Notes under the pieces: generated by a model
Told to the model about the DNA's origin: nothing
Seen by the model: only the letters and a program-made list of their open reading frames with translations
Databases searched by the model: none
Position numbers and translations under genes: made by a program
Source of the DNA: Paucilactobacillus vaccinostercus DSM 20634
GTDB lineage: Bacteria; Bacillota; Bacilli; Lactobacillales; Lactobacillaceae
Length of the DNA stretch: 64,000 bases
NCBI RefSeq assembly: GCF_001436295.1
Contig: NZ_AYYY01000007.1
Location: forward strand, 27,213-91,212
Reading direction: 5' to 3'
Shown here: piece by piece, positions 53,823 through 62,935 of the stretch
How positions within the stretch are numbered: position 1 is the stretch's first letter
Layout of the letters: each line of letters begins with the position of its first letter

Positions 53823-53837
53823 TTATTAATGCTAAAA

Positions 53838-53868
53838 AGCTCGTACCTTCATATCGTGGGTACGAGTT
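53838..53868. terminator. Terminator between DUF1648-like and NADH oxidase genes
   Basis: Stem CTCGTACC/GGTACGAG with A run on the left and T residues to the right; best on the minus strand (TTTTTAG follows). Confidence 0.85.
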
Positions 53869-55217
53869 TACTTATTAGGCGTCTGTTCCTGTTTGATTGC
53901 CAGTTGTGCGACTAAATTTAAATAGTTAAACGCTTGATCATAATTTGGATTAAATAACATATCCACAAAGGCCAACTCGTCAATTGTATTATGATTTTGA
54001 ATGGCTAATGAAATTGTATTGGCAGACTGTGCAATTTCATGACGACTGAATAGCTGGGCACCCAATACTTCTCGATTCTGACGATCATAAACTAATACGA
54101 TGGTAACTTTTATTGGTGTTCCCATAAAACTATAACGATAGTTGCCTTGATAACAAACAGACGCAACGTGATCATTGATCTTTTGAGCATTTTTCAGGGT
54201 AATGCCGGTCGTTGCAATATGATAATCAAAAATTTTCAACGCTGCTGTAGCTTGAGTTCCCATCGACTGCCGCCGATTACCAAGCACGTTATGTCCAGCT
54301 AAAATACCAGATCGAACAGCATTGGTTGCCAGTGGGATGTAGGCATCTGCATTCGTGGGATTATAGTGAGTCACACAAGCATCACCCGCTGCATATACAT
54401 CTGGATCAGACGTTTGCATATAGCAATTGGTAATGATCGCATCATGTCGATCAACTTCAACCTGATCACTAACCAGTTCTGTATTCGCACTAAATCCGGT
54501 ACATACAATTGCCAAATCGGCGCGGAGTAATTCATGCTGTGTTTGAATACCAACATGATCACCATCACTGATAAATGCATTAACACGATCATTGATCAAA
54601 ACCTTCACTTGATGTTCACGTAGTAACGTTACCACCTCTTGTGATAAAAAAGGATCAACATAATTGTTAAGTAATTGATCATTGCCTTGAATCAGGATCA
54701 CGTCATGTCCCGTGGTTGCGAAGCTTTCAGCGATTTCAACACCCGAATATCCACCACCAATTACGGCAATGGTATGGCTTTTTTCAGCTTGACGTTTGAT
54801 TCTTTGCGCCTGTTCATAGCCCTTACAAAACAGAACTCGTGAATCGTCAACACCAATAATCGGTGGTACATTCACATATGAACCGGTTGCAATAATCAGC
54901 TTATCATAATGGTCCTGAAAGATGACCTTCGTCGTCATATCCTGACAAAGCAGTACTTTTCGTTTCGTATTAACTTTTAAGACGTCGTGTCGAATTTTCA
55001 CTCGGGCCCCTAATTCACTCAGCTGCTCTGGTGAAAAATACATCATATCTTGAAGCTCTGCGACTTGCTGGCTTAAATAAAGGGCGATGCCGCATGACAA
55101 AAAAGAAACATTATCATTTCTTTCATATACCGTTACCTGAGCACTTGGTTGCTCAGTCAAAATCTGAATTGCGGCGGATAGCCCCGCATGTGTGCATCCA
55201 ATGATTGCAACTCTCAT
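53868..55217 (-). CDS. FAD-dependent NADH oxidase (Nox-type pyridine nucleotide-disulfide oxidoreductase)
   Basis: 449 residues. FAD site VAIIGCTHAGLSAA, redox cysteine in FLSCGIALYLS (Cys42), NAD site IAVIGGGYSGVEIAE, and YAAGDACVTHYNP. The single cysteine at position 42 is the hallmark of water-forming NADH oxidase/NADH peroxidase/CoA-disulfide reductase. In lactobacilli it most likely reduces oxygen to water and regenerates NAD. The exact product cannot be told from sequence alone. Confidence 0.88.
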   Translation of the reverse strand: MRVAIIGCTHAGLSAAIQILTEQPSAQVTVYERNDNVSFLSCGIALYLSQQVAELQDMMYFSPEQLSELGARVKIRHDVLKVNTKRKVLLCQDMTTKVIFQDHYDKLIIATGSYVNVPPIIGVDDSRVLFCKGYEQAQRIKRQAEKSHTIAVIGGGYSGVEIAESFATTGHDVILIQGNDQLLNNYVDPFLSQEVVTLLREHQVKVLINDRVNAFISDGDHVGIQTQHELLRADLAIVCTGFSANTELVSDQVEVDRHDAIITNCYMQTSDPDVYAAGDACVTHYNPTNADAYIPLATNAVRSGILAGHNVLGNRRQSMGTQATAALKIFDYHIATTGITLKNAQKINDHVASVCYQGNYRYSFMGTPIKVTIVLVYDRQNREVLGAQLFSRHEIAQSANTISLAIQNHNTIDELAFVDMLFNPNYDQAFNYLNLVAQLAIKQEQTPNK

Positions 55218-55238
55218 AACTACTTTATCCTCAAATCT

Positions 55239-55919
55239 TCATTCATGGTCCGTTTTTTCAATTTTTAATAAGTGTGGTTTTCCATAGTAATATCCCTGCC
55301 GGTATTTAATCTCCAATTCATCAGCAACTTGATCGTCAGTGCGATCCTCAATTCCCTCAATAATGAATCGCTGCCGATTATCATGAGCAATTTTTTGCCA
55401 TCGTCTAATCCGGCGCTGTAGTGAACGATCTTGGATATGTTCATCAAAATTCTGTAATGCAAATTTTAATTCCGCAGTAATTGGCAAAAAATCTTTAATA
55501 TGCTCATAACTATTTTCACCAGTGCCAACGTCATCAAGTGAAATGTCCATTCCGTGTTCCCAAAACCGGCTCAACATGCCTAATAATTCCTGATTAGAGA
55601 TCTTTTCATCCCCTGGTTCTTCTGTCACCTCAATAATTAGTTTCAGGGGTCTCAGTCGATCTTGACATCGCATTAAGGCATCATCAACTGCCTCGTTCAT
55701 GATTTGAGTTCGGTTCAAGTTAAAGGACACTGCACCAACTTTTAGCGCTAGGGACGCGGTCGTTTTCAATAACGTATCCACCATAATGTCAGTCGGAATA
55801 TCAGAAAAATACTGTGGTAGCTTCCATCGATCATCAATCAACTCTCGAATGAGCAATTCATAGCCAATAATCGAATTATTAAATTTATTCAGTTGCGGTT
55901 GAATGAAATATCGATACAT
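55239..55919 (-). CDS. EAL-domain cyclic-di-GMP phosphodiesterase-like protein
   Basis: 226 residues, a bare EAL domain without sensor or GGDEF part. The EAL motif is E21-L-L. Other catalytic residues match: N69, E97, D129-D130 (DDVGTG instead of DDFGTG), K152, E188 and Q208. So c-di-GMP hydrolysis to pGpG is plausible. 21 bp upstream of the NADH oxidase gene on the same strand; no diguanylate cyclase in the window. Confidence 0.85.
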   Translation of the reverse strand: MYRYFIQPQLNKFNNSIIGYELLIRELIDDRWKLPQYFSDIPTDIMVDTLLKTTASLALKVGAVSFNLNRTQIMNEAVDDALMRCQDRLRPLKLIIEVTEEPGDEKISNQELLGMLSRFWEHGMDISLDDVGTGENSYEHIKDFLPITAELKFALQNFDEHIQDRSLQRRIRRWQKIAHDNRQRFIIEGIEDRTDDQVADELEIKYRQGYYYGKPHLLKIEKTDHE

Positions 55920-56095
55920 TTTTTACCCTCAAATATGTTTCATTTAATTAATGTATGTATAGCTGTGTAAATACTATAGTATTTTACTCCGTTCATCCGT
56001 ATATGAATAGTACTCATTTTTAATCTGACACTTTCATCGCCTTTAATTCAGACCATCATGGCCTCACTTTCTACCGTTGTGGCAATCAATAAAAA

Positions 56096-56129
56096 ACACT
56101 TCTCCGATTCTCACGAATTTTAGAAGTGT
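56096..56129 (-). terminator. Terminator of the hydrolase gene
   Basis: Stem ACACTTCT/AGAAGTGT with inner pairing, then TTTTTT on the minus strand, seven bases past the stop. Confidence 0.85.
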
Positions 56130-56136
56130 GTTCAAA

Positions 56137-56922
56137 TTATTGCTCATCAAAAAAATTAACCATCAATTCATTAAATTGACGTGTCTGTTCAGCCATCACA
56201 ATATGGCCTGCATGTTCCACCACTACGGCTTGGCCTCTTAAACTTAAATCCGCTGCGGCCTGCGCATGATCACTTGACCAAAATGGGCTTTGTGCCCCCG
56301 CCACAAAGAGCAGCGGACAGGTTATTTCACTAATCACATCTCGCCAATCCTGAAATGCATGGTCATACAGCAGTGGCCGATTTAAATCATAATCAAATTG
56401 ATAGCCACGTTGTGCACGTTTGAGTGTTCGATAAGTATCGTCATCGATTCGTTTCACAGTTGTTTTTACGCCATACATTTTTTCAGATGCGCGTGGAAAA
56501 TTTTGCCAAGTTAAGTCGAGAAGGCCATAGGGCCAACTACTATCCGTAATCATTTTTGGTGATTGATCCACGGAGATCATTTTATTGAGTTTTTGATCAC
56601 CAAATAAGGAACAATATGCCCAAAAAGCCGCAGCGCCCATAGAATTTCCCATCGCATTAAAGCGTGAAATTCTAAGATAACCTAATAATTCCTGAATATC
56701 CTTTCCCTGACGGCTCATCCGCAATCCCTTAGACGTTGGCTGCGAGCGTCCATGATTCCGCCGATCTAAGTTAATAACCCGATAGCCGTGCGTCAGCAGG
56801 CATTTAACTTGTTGCGCCCATATTTCTTTAAAGCCCGCATAGCCGGTCGTGATCACAACCGGCATTCCGTGCCCCTGATCTGTATACTCCAATGACACCC
56901 CATCACTAGTTATAAACTGCAT
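56137..56922 (-). CDS. Alpha/beta hydrolase
   Basis: 261 residues. Oxyanion region VVITTGYAGFKE, nucleophile elbow GNSMGAAAF, and the catalytic histidine in EHAGHIVMAE; the acid is probably in VAGAQSPFWSSDHA. Esterase/lactonase-like; substrate unknown. Starts within the 3' end of the upstream kinase gene (17-bp overlap) after AAAGGAGG, so translation is coupled. Confidence 0.85.
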   Translation of the reverse strand: MQFITSDGVSLEYTDQGHGMPVVITTGYAGFKEIWAQQVKCLLTHGYRVINLDRRNHGRSQPTSKGLRMSRQGKDIQELLGYLRISRFNAMGNSMGAAAFWAYCSLFGDQKLNKMISVDQSPKMITDSSWPYGLLDLTWQNFPRASEKMYGVKTTVKRIDDDTYRTLKRAQRGYQFDYDLNRPLLYDHAFQDWRDVISEITCPLLFVAGAQSPFWSSDHAQAAADLSLRGQAVVVEHAGHIVMAEQTRQFNELMVNFFDEQ

Positions 56923-57625
56923 CACAATGTCCTCCTTTCATCGGCTGTTGCCGATACATATCGATTAATTGGTGATCGCGATCAAAAGTTAGTACAACAT
57001 CCGCATATTGTTTGGTAGGTGCTACATATTGCTGATAATTAGGAACATCCACTTCCGCCCATGCAGTCGCAACCATTTGCTGAAAGTTCTTAGATTGCCA
57101 TTCATTCATATGAGCTTTTTGACAACGTTCTTGATACCACTGGTAGGTATCATCGGCTGCAGCTTCTAAAAAAACACCAACATCCAGCAATTCATAAAAG
57201 GGCGCCTGCATCGCCATTAGCCCCTCCACCACCACAATATCGGGACAATTAATGTAAGTAAGACGAGCACTAACATCGTTAATTCGGTGATCGTAAATCG
57301 GTAGCACAATCGATTGATGAGTTGCCAATGCTGCAATAAAATCATCAACTAACTTCAAATCATAGCTTTCTGGAAATCCTTTCCGGTCAAACAACGCTTT
57401 TTGTCTCAAAACTTGATTGGCAAACAAAAAATCATCGGTACAGATTAACTCAATTTTTTTATCGGTCAGTGTCTGTTGTAATCGTCTCACTAATCGTTTG
57501 GCAAATGTTGATTTTCCAACTGCCACGTTGCCCGATATACCAATAATTATAGGGTTTGTAGCTGTTTGATCATGTATAATAGAGGCGAGTAAATCGTTAT
57601 AATAAATGGATTCTAACTGTTTCAT
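56906..57625 (-). CDS. Type I pantothenate kinase-like P-loop kinase, short form
   Basis: 239 residues. P-loop GISGNVAVGKST, ICTDDFLFAN, RKGFPESYDLKLVDDF and PIYDH match CoaA (E. coli type), not uridine kinase. Normal CoaA is about 300 residues; this lacks about 60 at the N terminus, so it is either a compact CoaA or a paralogue with altered substrate. Coupled to the alpha/beta hydrolase gene. Ribosome binding site is weak. Pantothenate phosphorylation for CoA would be pertinent beside the acyl-CoA cluster (context only). Confidence 0.78.
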   Translation of the reverse strand: MKQLESIYYNDLLASIIHDQTATNPIIIGISGNVAVGKSTFAKRLVRRLQQTLTDKKIELICTDDFLFANQVLRQKALFDRKGFPESYDLKLVDDFIAALATHQSIVLPIYDHRINDVSARLTYINCPDIVVVEGLMAMQAPFYELLDVGVFLEAAADDTYQWYQERCQKAHMNEWQSKNFQQMVATAWAEVDVPNYQQYVAPTKQYADVVLTFDRDHQLIDMYRQQPMKGGHCDAVYN

Positions 57626-57666
57626 AATTAGACACGCATCCCTTCGAAAAAGACATGGAGGCCATC

Positions 57667-58569
57667 ATGGATATTAAGCATATCGAGTATTTAATCTGCA
57701 TTGTTGATAGCGGTTACAATTTAACAAAGGCAGCGACTCGTTTACACATTTCACAACCAGCACTTAGTAAATTTATCAGTGAACTTGAGCGAACAGAAGA
57801 TAACGCCGTTTTTACCCGAAAACGCAACCGCATTATTGGCTTAACCGACTCCGGTGAAGAACTCATTGATCGTGGTCGAAAACTTGACCACGAATTTAAC
57901 CAAATGCTGGCGGCATTTCATTCCACCGCTCAGGAAAATCAAGGTACCGTTCGAATCGGGATTGCCCCAGTCATTATTTCCACGCTCTTCAATGAAGCTA
58001 TTCCACACTTTATTCAAGAAAATCCGTTAATCGATCTCAAAGTGGTCGAAACTGGTGCTTATGAACTTCAAAAAATGCTCATGTTACAAGATATTGATAT
58101 CGCAGTCCTAGTTTCACCAGCCACCTATCCTGGTATCCACGAAGACATTATTGTGCGCGATTCAGTTTCAGTTTGGTTTAATAAACACCATCGATTCCAT
58201 GATTTTGCTGGATCGATCCCCTTTGAAGAAATTGCTAAAGAAAAAATTGTGTCCCTCGATGACAGCTTCATGGTGACCTATCAATGGAAACAGCGGTTAC
58301 GTAAACTTCAAATTGAACCACACTTTTTCTTCCAATCAGGTTCATGGGATTTAATTCTCAATATGTGTGAGAAACTAAACGTTGTGACCTTAATGGCCTC
58401 GCCAATTGGTCGTAATTTTGCCGGCACAGCCATTGAACACCGGCAGGTTAAACCGTTCTTCCCGTGGAATATCAGCCTATGTACCCTGGATAATGCCAAA
58501 CACGAACCCGTTGTTGACTTCACCCAGGAATGGTTCCATAACTTTTTTATGCATTCAGATAAGCACTAA
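57667..58569 (+). CDS. LysR-type regulator of the acyl-CoA cluster
   Basis: 300 residues from ATG 57667 five bases after GGAGG. N-terminal winged HTH: DIKHIEYLICIVDSGYNLTKAATRLHISQPALSKFISELE; then a LysR substrate-binding domain (VRIGIAPVIISTLF). Convergent with the CoA-transferase gene, ends overlapping by four bases. Dyads of LysR type occur in both intergenic regions of the cluster, so it is likely their regulator. Effector unknown, possibly an acyl-CoA or acid. Confidence 0.88.
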   Translation: MDIKHIEYLICIVDSGYNLTKAATRLHISQPALSKFISELERTEDNAVFTRKRNRIIGLTDSGEELIDRGRKLDHEFNQMLAAFHSTAQENQGTVRIGIAPVIISTLFNEAIPHFIQENPLIDLKVVETGAYELQKMLMLQDIDIAVLVSPATYPGIHEDIIVRDSVSVWFNKHHRFHDFAGSIPFEEIAKEKIVSLDDSFMVTYQWKQRLRKLQIEPHFFFQSGSWDLILNMCEKLNVVTLMASPIGRNFAGTAIEHRQVKPFFPWNISLCTLDNAKHEPVVDFTQEWFHNFFMHSDKH

Positions 58570-60158
58570 TTTGTCACAGCAACGGATTGTGTCGCCTCAT
58601 TCACAACACTTCCCATTTTTGCTGGTTCGAAAATACGCTTATCCATGTACTTAAGGTCGTCGCTAATTAATGGCTTAAACGCCATATGATTTAGCACATC
58701 ACGGTACAAATCAACTCCCGGTGCAATTTCAATCAATTCGATACCATCCGCAACTAGTTTAAATACGGCTCTTTCAGTCACATAGTAGACATTTTGTCCA
58801 TTCTCATAGGCAACATGACCGCTAAACGTAATTTGCTCAACGTCCTGAACCAGTTTATCTTTCTTACCTTCCTGCGTGATCTTTAGTTGGCCATCTGCAA
58901 CTGTTGCGCAGAATCCGCCCGCAGTGAAGGTCCCCGTGTACACAGTCGTTTTGGTGTTTTGTGTAATATTGACAAATCCACCAACTCCGGCAATTTTAGG
59001 ACCAAATTTTGATACATTGATGTTGCCATGCTGATCTAACTCGGCTAGACCCAAGAATGTGATATCAATTCCCCCACCATCATAGAAATCGAACATATAT
59101 GGCTGATCAATTGTTGACTGTGGTGAAATCGCACACCCAAAGTCACCGCCCCCAAGCGGCACCCCACCAAAGGTCCCAGGTTCAACTGTCGTAATAATAT
59201 GGTTGGCGGCATTTTCTTCCTTGAGTACTAAAGATACCGTTTCTGGATACTTACCAATCCCATAGTTCACGACGCGATCTTCAGGCTGTAAAAACATTGC
59301 TGCCCGCCGTGCAATCACCTTTTTAACATCTAATGGTACATTAATTGCTCCAGCCGCCTTAATAACGGATGCCTTAACAAAGTCTGGATTATAGTTGGTA
59401 GCCGTGCTTTGCTGTGTCATCGTTTCATCATTCGTTTCACAGACACAATCCACCAGTAACCCGGGAATTCGAATGTCCTTTGGCGCCATTGATCCCCGTT
59501 TAACAATCCGTTTCACAGACACGATCACCTTACCACCGTTATTGTGAGCGGCCATTGCGATTGCCGTCGATTCCAATGTTAATGGTTCATCTTCAAAGGT
59601 GATATTGCCATCCTCATCAGCGTACGATCCTCTGAGTAAGGCTACGTTGGGGCGCGGTACTTCATATGCCAAATACGCCTTACCCTTGATAATCATTTTG
59701 GAGACTAGATCTTCTTTAGCCGCGGTATTAAGTTTGCCCCCTTGTAAATCAGGATCAATAAAGGTACCTAATCCAACACGGGTAATATGCAGTGGCTTGT
59801 GCGCCGCAGAGTCCCGAAAAATCTGTGAGAGAACTCCCTGGGGGAAGCAGTACGCTTCAATTTTATTTTCTTCGACGAGCGGTTCTAGTTTAGGTGCGAG
59901 TGCCCAATGTCCGCCAACGATCCGTTTAATCATCCCTGGCTCTGCTAGATTATTAGTTCCCCGATTCTTCCCATCGCCAATCCCAGAGGCATGATACACC
60001 GTCAAATCACGCGGATGTCCAGTTTCAAGATAGGTTTGATGCAAGTTTTCCAGAATTTCTTCCGGTACATCTGATCCTAGAAATCCTTCCAGAGCGATGG
60101 TTGCACCGTCAGGAATTTCACTAATGACTGCTTTACTATTAACAAATTTCACTGACAT
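58566..60158 (-). CDS. Class I acyl-CoA:acetate (propionate-type) CoA-transferase
   Basis: 530 residues, a fused alpha/beta class I CoA-transferase (YdiF/propionate CoA-transferase type). N-terminal domain: DGATIALEGFLGSDVPEEIL, IVGGHWALAPKL. Active-site glutamate in VEPGTFGGVPLGGGDFG (E-x-G-x-x-G-G). It exchanges CoA between acetyl-CoA and an acid (propionate, butyrate, 3-hydroxyacid, acrylate). ATG 60156-60158 follows GGAG by nine bases. Last gene of the MaoC-Ter-CoAT run; 12 bp after the reductase. Confidence 0.92.
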   Translation of the reverse strand: MSVKFVNSKAVISEIPDGATIALEGFLGSDVPEEILENLHQTYLETGHPRDLTVYHASGIGDGKNRGTNNLAEPGMIKRIVGGHWALAPKLEPLVEENKIEAYCFPQGVLSQIFRDSAAHKPLHITRVGLGTFIDPDLQGGKLNTAAKEDLVSKMIIKGKAYLAYEVPRPNVALLRGSYADEDGNITFEDEPLTLESTAIAMAAHNNGGKVIVSVKRIVKRGSMAPKDIRIPGLLVDCVCETNDETMTQQSTATNYNPDFVKASVIKAAGAINVPLDVKKVIARRAAMFLQPEDRVVNYGIGKYPETVSLVLKEENAANHIITTVEPGTFGGVPLGGGDFGCAISPQSTIDQPYMFDFYDGGGIDITFLGLAELDQHGNINVSKFGPKIAGVGGFVNITQNTKTTVYTGTFTAGGFCATVADGQLKITQEGKKDKLVQDVEQITFSGHVAYENGQNVYYVTERAVFKLVADGIELIEIAPGVDLYRDVLNHMAFKPLISDDLKYMDKRIFEPAKMGSVVNEATQSVAVTN

Positions 60159-60170
60159 ATTGAACATCTC

Positions 60171-61382
60171 CTATGGCCGTAATTGCGTAATTTCATCGTA
60201 GTCAACACTGTCGTTGTCCGCACCCTCAACTTCAAATCCGTTGATTTGCATGAATTCTTTTCTAAACGTATCGTAAGCTGTCAAATCCGTGTTGAAGTTC
60301 TCAGGTGTGATCTGTTTCATTAATGCTACTGTTTTGGCTTGGGTATCCGCATCTTGTTCCCAAGCATCTGGACGGAGTCGGCCACGATCATCGATTTCAG
60401 GCTTGTCTCCATAAACCATATCTCTAAATAAACGATCCTTATGCATGATCGGTGTCTCATGGGTGCCTTTTTCAAGCATTACTTTATATAGTGCAATGCA
60501 GTACACTGGGAAGATTGGAATCACAACCGAAGCTTTCGTTGTCACAGCTTTTGAGACACTAATTAACGACTTTCCATGAATATCATCAATCATTTTTTGA
60601 ATCTTGTGTGATGATGCTTCAGCAGCATCCTTCGCCTTTCCTAAGGTACCTTCGTGGTAAAATTCGTACGTAACGGGAGAGCCAATGTACGAATACAAAA
60701 TGGTTTTAAACCCGTCAGCCAATACACCTGCATCCTTCAAAAATTGAACCCAAAGTTCCCAATCTTCACCACCCATCACGTGAATCGTTGCGTCAATTTC
60801 ATCCTGGGTTGCGCCTTCAATACTTTGTTCAAATAGTTCATTTTTTTCAAGATTAACGTTATAGCCCGTCACCGTCTTGCCCACGGGCTTAATCTGTGAG
60901 CGCCATACTTCATTGGGGTTCTCCGGATTCGTTCGTTTTGGTGCCGCGACAGAATAAACGAGTAAATCAATTTTGCCACCAAATTCTGACTTAATATAGT
61001 CTGTCACCTGTTGTTTCATGTCCTTAGTAAAGCAATCTCCATTGAAGTTCTTCGCAATTAACCCCGCCTTCTCGGCTTCCTGCTTGAAATAGATATTATT
61101 CCACCAACCAGCTGTCCCAAGCATTGTTTCATCTTTTACTGGCCGTTCAAAGGCTACACTAATGGTATCTGCACCCGATCCAAAGGCTTGTGTAATTCGA
61201 CTGGCAAGGCCGTAGCTAGATGAACCACCAATGATTAACGCCTTCTTCGCACCATCGTAGTGCCCCTTATTCTCAACATAACTGATTTGGTTGAGAATCT
61301 CTTGACGACACCCATAAGGATTAACACTCCGAGCGACATTTCCCATGAATTTTTGATTGATTTTAACCATTTTTCCTGACAT
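60171..61382 (-). CDS. Trans-2-enoyl-CoA reductase (FabV/Ter family, NADH type)
   Basis: 403 residues, the usual length. NAD-binding GGSSSYGLASRI (residues 52-63), acidic AFER (77-80) favouring NADH over NADPH, and the catalytic Y242-x8-K251 (FYHEGTLGKAK). Reduces crotonyl-CoA or other trans-2-enoyl-CoA/ACP irreversibly to the acyl-CoA with NADH. FabV can replace FabI in fatty acid synthesis, but no fab genes are nearby; the cluster has CoA enzymes, so the Ter role is favoured. ATG eight bases after GGGG. Confidence 0.93.
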   Translation of the reverse strand: MSGKMVKINQKFMGNVARSVNPYGCRQEILNQISYVENKGHYDGAKKALIIGGSSSYGLASRITQAFGSGADTISVAFERPVKDETMLGTAGWWNNIYFKQEAEKAGLIAKNFNGDCFTKDMKQQVTDYIKSEFGGKIDLLVYSVAAPKRTNPENPNEVWRSQIKPVGKTVTGYNVNLEKNELFEQSIEGATQDEIDATIHVMGGEDWELWVQFLKDAGVLADGFKTILYSYIGSPVTYEFYHEGTLGKAKDAAEASSHKIQKMIDDIHGKSLISVSKAVTTKASVVIPIFPVYCIALYKVMLEKGTHETPIMHKDRLFRDMVYGDKPEIDDRGRLRPDAWEQDADTQAKTVALMKQITPENFNTDLTAYDTFRKEFMQINGFEVEGADNDSVDYDEITQLRP

Positions 61383-61420
61383 GCTGATTACCCCTTTGTT
61401 TTAGACTGTGGTTTTTAAAC

Positions 61421-61436
61421 TGGAAAGTGTTTATGA
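61421..61436 (+). repeat. 16-bp exact repeat, copy 1 (before the enoyl-CoA reductase)
   Basis: TGGAAAGTGTTTATGA lies in the 74-bp gap between MaoC and the reductase genes, 38 bp before the reductase start. An identical copy lies at 63065-63080 before the crotonase. An exact 16-mer is not expected twice within 1.7 kb by chance. Confidence 0.75.
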
Positions 61437-61456
61437 ACCATCTTAAACGAGTTAGT

Positions 61457-61891
61457 TTATTTTTTCGCAGGAATGACAGTTGCCCGTCCATCGGTAACAA
61501 TCGTTCCATTTTGATTTGTAACCTTTGTCTCAATCTCAACAATTTTAAACTTGGCTTTTGTAACAATTTTTGCGACTGTCGCTTGTGCAACCAGTACATC
61601 TCCAAAATGAACTGGTGCCTTGAAATTCAGCGTCTGACCAAGATACACTGCACCCGGCCCGGGCATCTTCATTCCAATCACTGCCGAAATCAGTGATGCA
61701 GAATACATTCCGTGTGCAATTCGCCCACCAAACTGGGTTTGACTCGCAAATTCATCATCCATATGAAGCGGATTCTCATCGCCCGTAATCTGCGCAAATC
61801 GTTCGATATTCTCTTGAGTTACCTCCTTACAAAATTCACTTGTCATCCCAACTTCAATCTCGTCTTCTGTAATTGTATGGTACTTTTCCAT
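61457..61891 (-). CDS. MaoC-family (R)-specific enoyl-CoA hydratase
   Basis: 144 residues from ATG 61889-61891 after AAGGCGG. Hot-dog fold hydratase 2 motif FAQITGDENPLHMDDEFA with the catalytic Asp and His four residues apart, then FGGRIAHGMYSASLIS. Converts trans-2-enoyl-CoA to (R)-3-hydroxyacyl-CoA (PhaJ type). First gene of the MaoC-Ter-CoA-transferase operon. Together with the (S)-specific crotonase at 63108 it could invert the 3-hydroxyacyl-CoA configuration. Confidence 0.9.
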   Translation of the reverse strand: MEKYHTITEDEIEVGMTSEFCKEVTQENIERFAQITGDENPLHMDDEFASQTQFGGRIAHGMYSASLISAVIGMKMPGPGAVYLGQTLNFKAPVHFGDVLVAQATVAKIVTKAKFKIVEIETKVTNQNGTIVTDGRATVIPAKK

Positions 61892-61958
61892 GAGATTCGC
61901 CGCCTTAATTCGAGCATTCACAAGTGACAGTAATCAAACAAGCTTGTCTGTTATTCTT

Positions 61959-61994
61959 AGATAATTATCTCTGCCCTAAATGTAACCGCTTTCT
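61959..61994. promoter_or_regulatory. Palindrome and cre-like site upstream of the MaoC operon
   Basis: A perfect 12-bp palindrome AGATAATTATCT (61959-61970) and a cre-like TGTAACCGCTTTCT (61981-61994, one mismatch) lie 68-103 bp before the MaoC start. They suggest CcpA control. No clear -35/-10 pair was found. Confidence 0.45.
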
Positions 61995-62029
61995 ATATTT
62001 TTCACAAATACTCAATTTTCATATCGTCG

Positions 62030-62044
62030 ATAACCATATGTTAT
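62030..62044. promoter_or_regulatory. LysR-type dyad, copy 1
   Basis: ATAACCATATGTTAT: 5-bp arms ATAAC/GTTAT and T-N11-A spacing, 139 bp before the MaoC operon start. A near-identical dyad lies at 62936-62950. Confidence 0.6.
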
Positions 62045-62098
62045 GAGCTTGAATTATCAAGCATTGAGCCAGATTTTAACGTATATTTTTCACAAAGT

Positions 62099-62839
62099 TT
62101 ATTTAACAGGGAAAAAGGTCACGAATAAAATAGCACCGAGAATTCCACCGACAATTGGTGCGACGACTGGCACCCAACTATACCGCCAATTTGATGTCCC
62201 CTTATTTGGAATTGGTAATAGTGCATGCACCATCCGTGGCCCCAGATCCCGTGCTGGATTCAGCGCTGGTCCCGTGGCACCGCCCATCGAAATCACTAGT
62301 GTCATAATCAATAACCCAACCGCAATATTGGCTAAGTCGATGTTCGTTTTAACAAACATTCCGTGATAAGCACCTAGTGCACCGAATACTAAAAATAATG
62401 TCCCTAAAGCTTCGTTCACAAATCCGTTCGTCGCACTATCGGCGCCGTCTCCTGTTGCAAACGTCATTAAAACCGCGGCTTCGTCATGAGTTCGTCGATA
62501 AAACGGCCAGTAACAACTAATGACAATCAATTGTCCCACAATTGCGCCCGCAAACTGGGCACTAATGTAGCCGATTACCTCGTTCCATGGAAATAACCCC
62601 ACGCTAGCAAACGCAATTGTAATTGCAGGATTTAGATGATTACCTGAAATTGAACCGAACATAAATGCTGGAATCATAACCCCAAATCCATACCCTAGTG
62701 CTACGAATAACCAACCACCATCGTGCCGTCCGGTAGTTGTCTCCAGGGCCATGTTAGCCACCGCGCCATTTCCAAATACAATCAATATCATCGTTCCAAA
62801 AAATTCCGCTGCTAGTCTCATCTCCAAATCGCCCGACAT
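62099..62839 (-). CDS. glpF: Glycerol facilitator (aquaglyceroporin)
   Basis: 246 residues, six membrane helices with two NPA half-helices: NHLNPAITIAF (NPA at 70-72) and GPALNPARDLGPR. The Asp after NPAR marks the glycerol-conducting branch. GGAGG lies seven bases before the ATG. Allows facilitated diffusion of glycerol, and some members also lactate or small acids. It follows no glycerol kinase here; its placement between the acyl-CoA genes suggests that its solute is linked to that pathway (inference). Confidence 0.92.
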   Translation of the reverse strand: MSGDLEMRLAAEFFGTMILIVFGNGAVANMALETTTGRHDGGWLFVALGYGFGVMIPAFMFGSISGNHLNPAITIAFASVGLFPWNEVIGYISAQFAGAIVGQLIVISCYWPFYRRTHDEAAVLMTFATGDGADSATNGFVNEALGTLFLVFGALGAYHGMFVKTNIDLANIAVGLLIMTLVISMGGATGPALNPARDLGPRMVHALLPIPNKGTSNWRYSWVPVVAPIVGGILGAILFVTFFPVK

Positions 62840-62935
62840 TGAAATCCCTCCTTCTGATATTTTGCAACTATTTGCACATGCAACTTATCATGATTCACCA
62901 TCACACGTAAATCTGTATTTTAATTCATGCAATCC

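Noticed and set aside
59599..59994. Plus-strand frame inside the CoA-transferase gene
   Set aside because: Antisense shadow of a conserved coding region; no initiation signal.
61363..61605. Minus-strand frame bridging MaoC and the reductase genes
   Set aside because: Overlaps both conserved genes in another frame and has no recognisable protein features.
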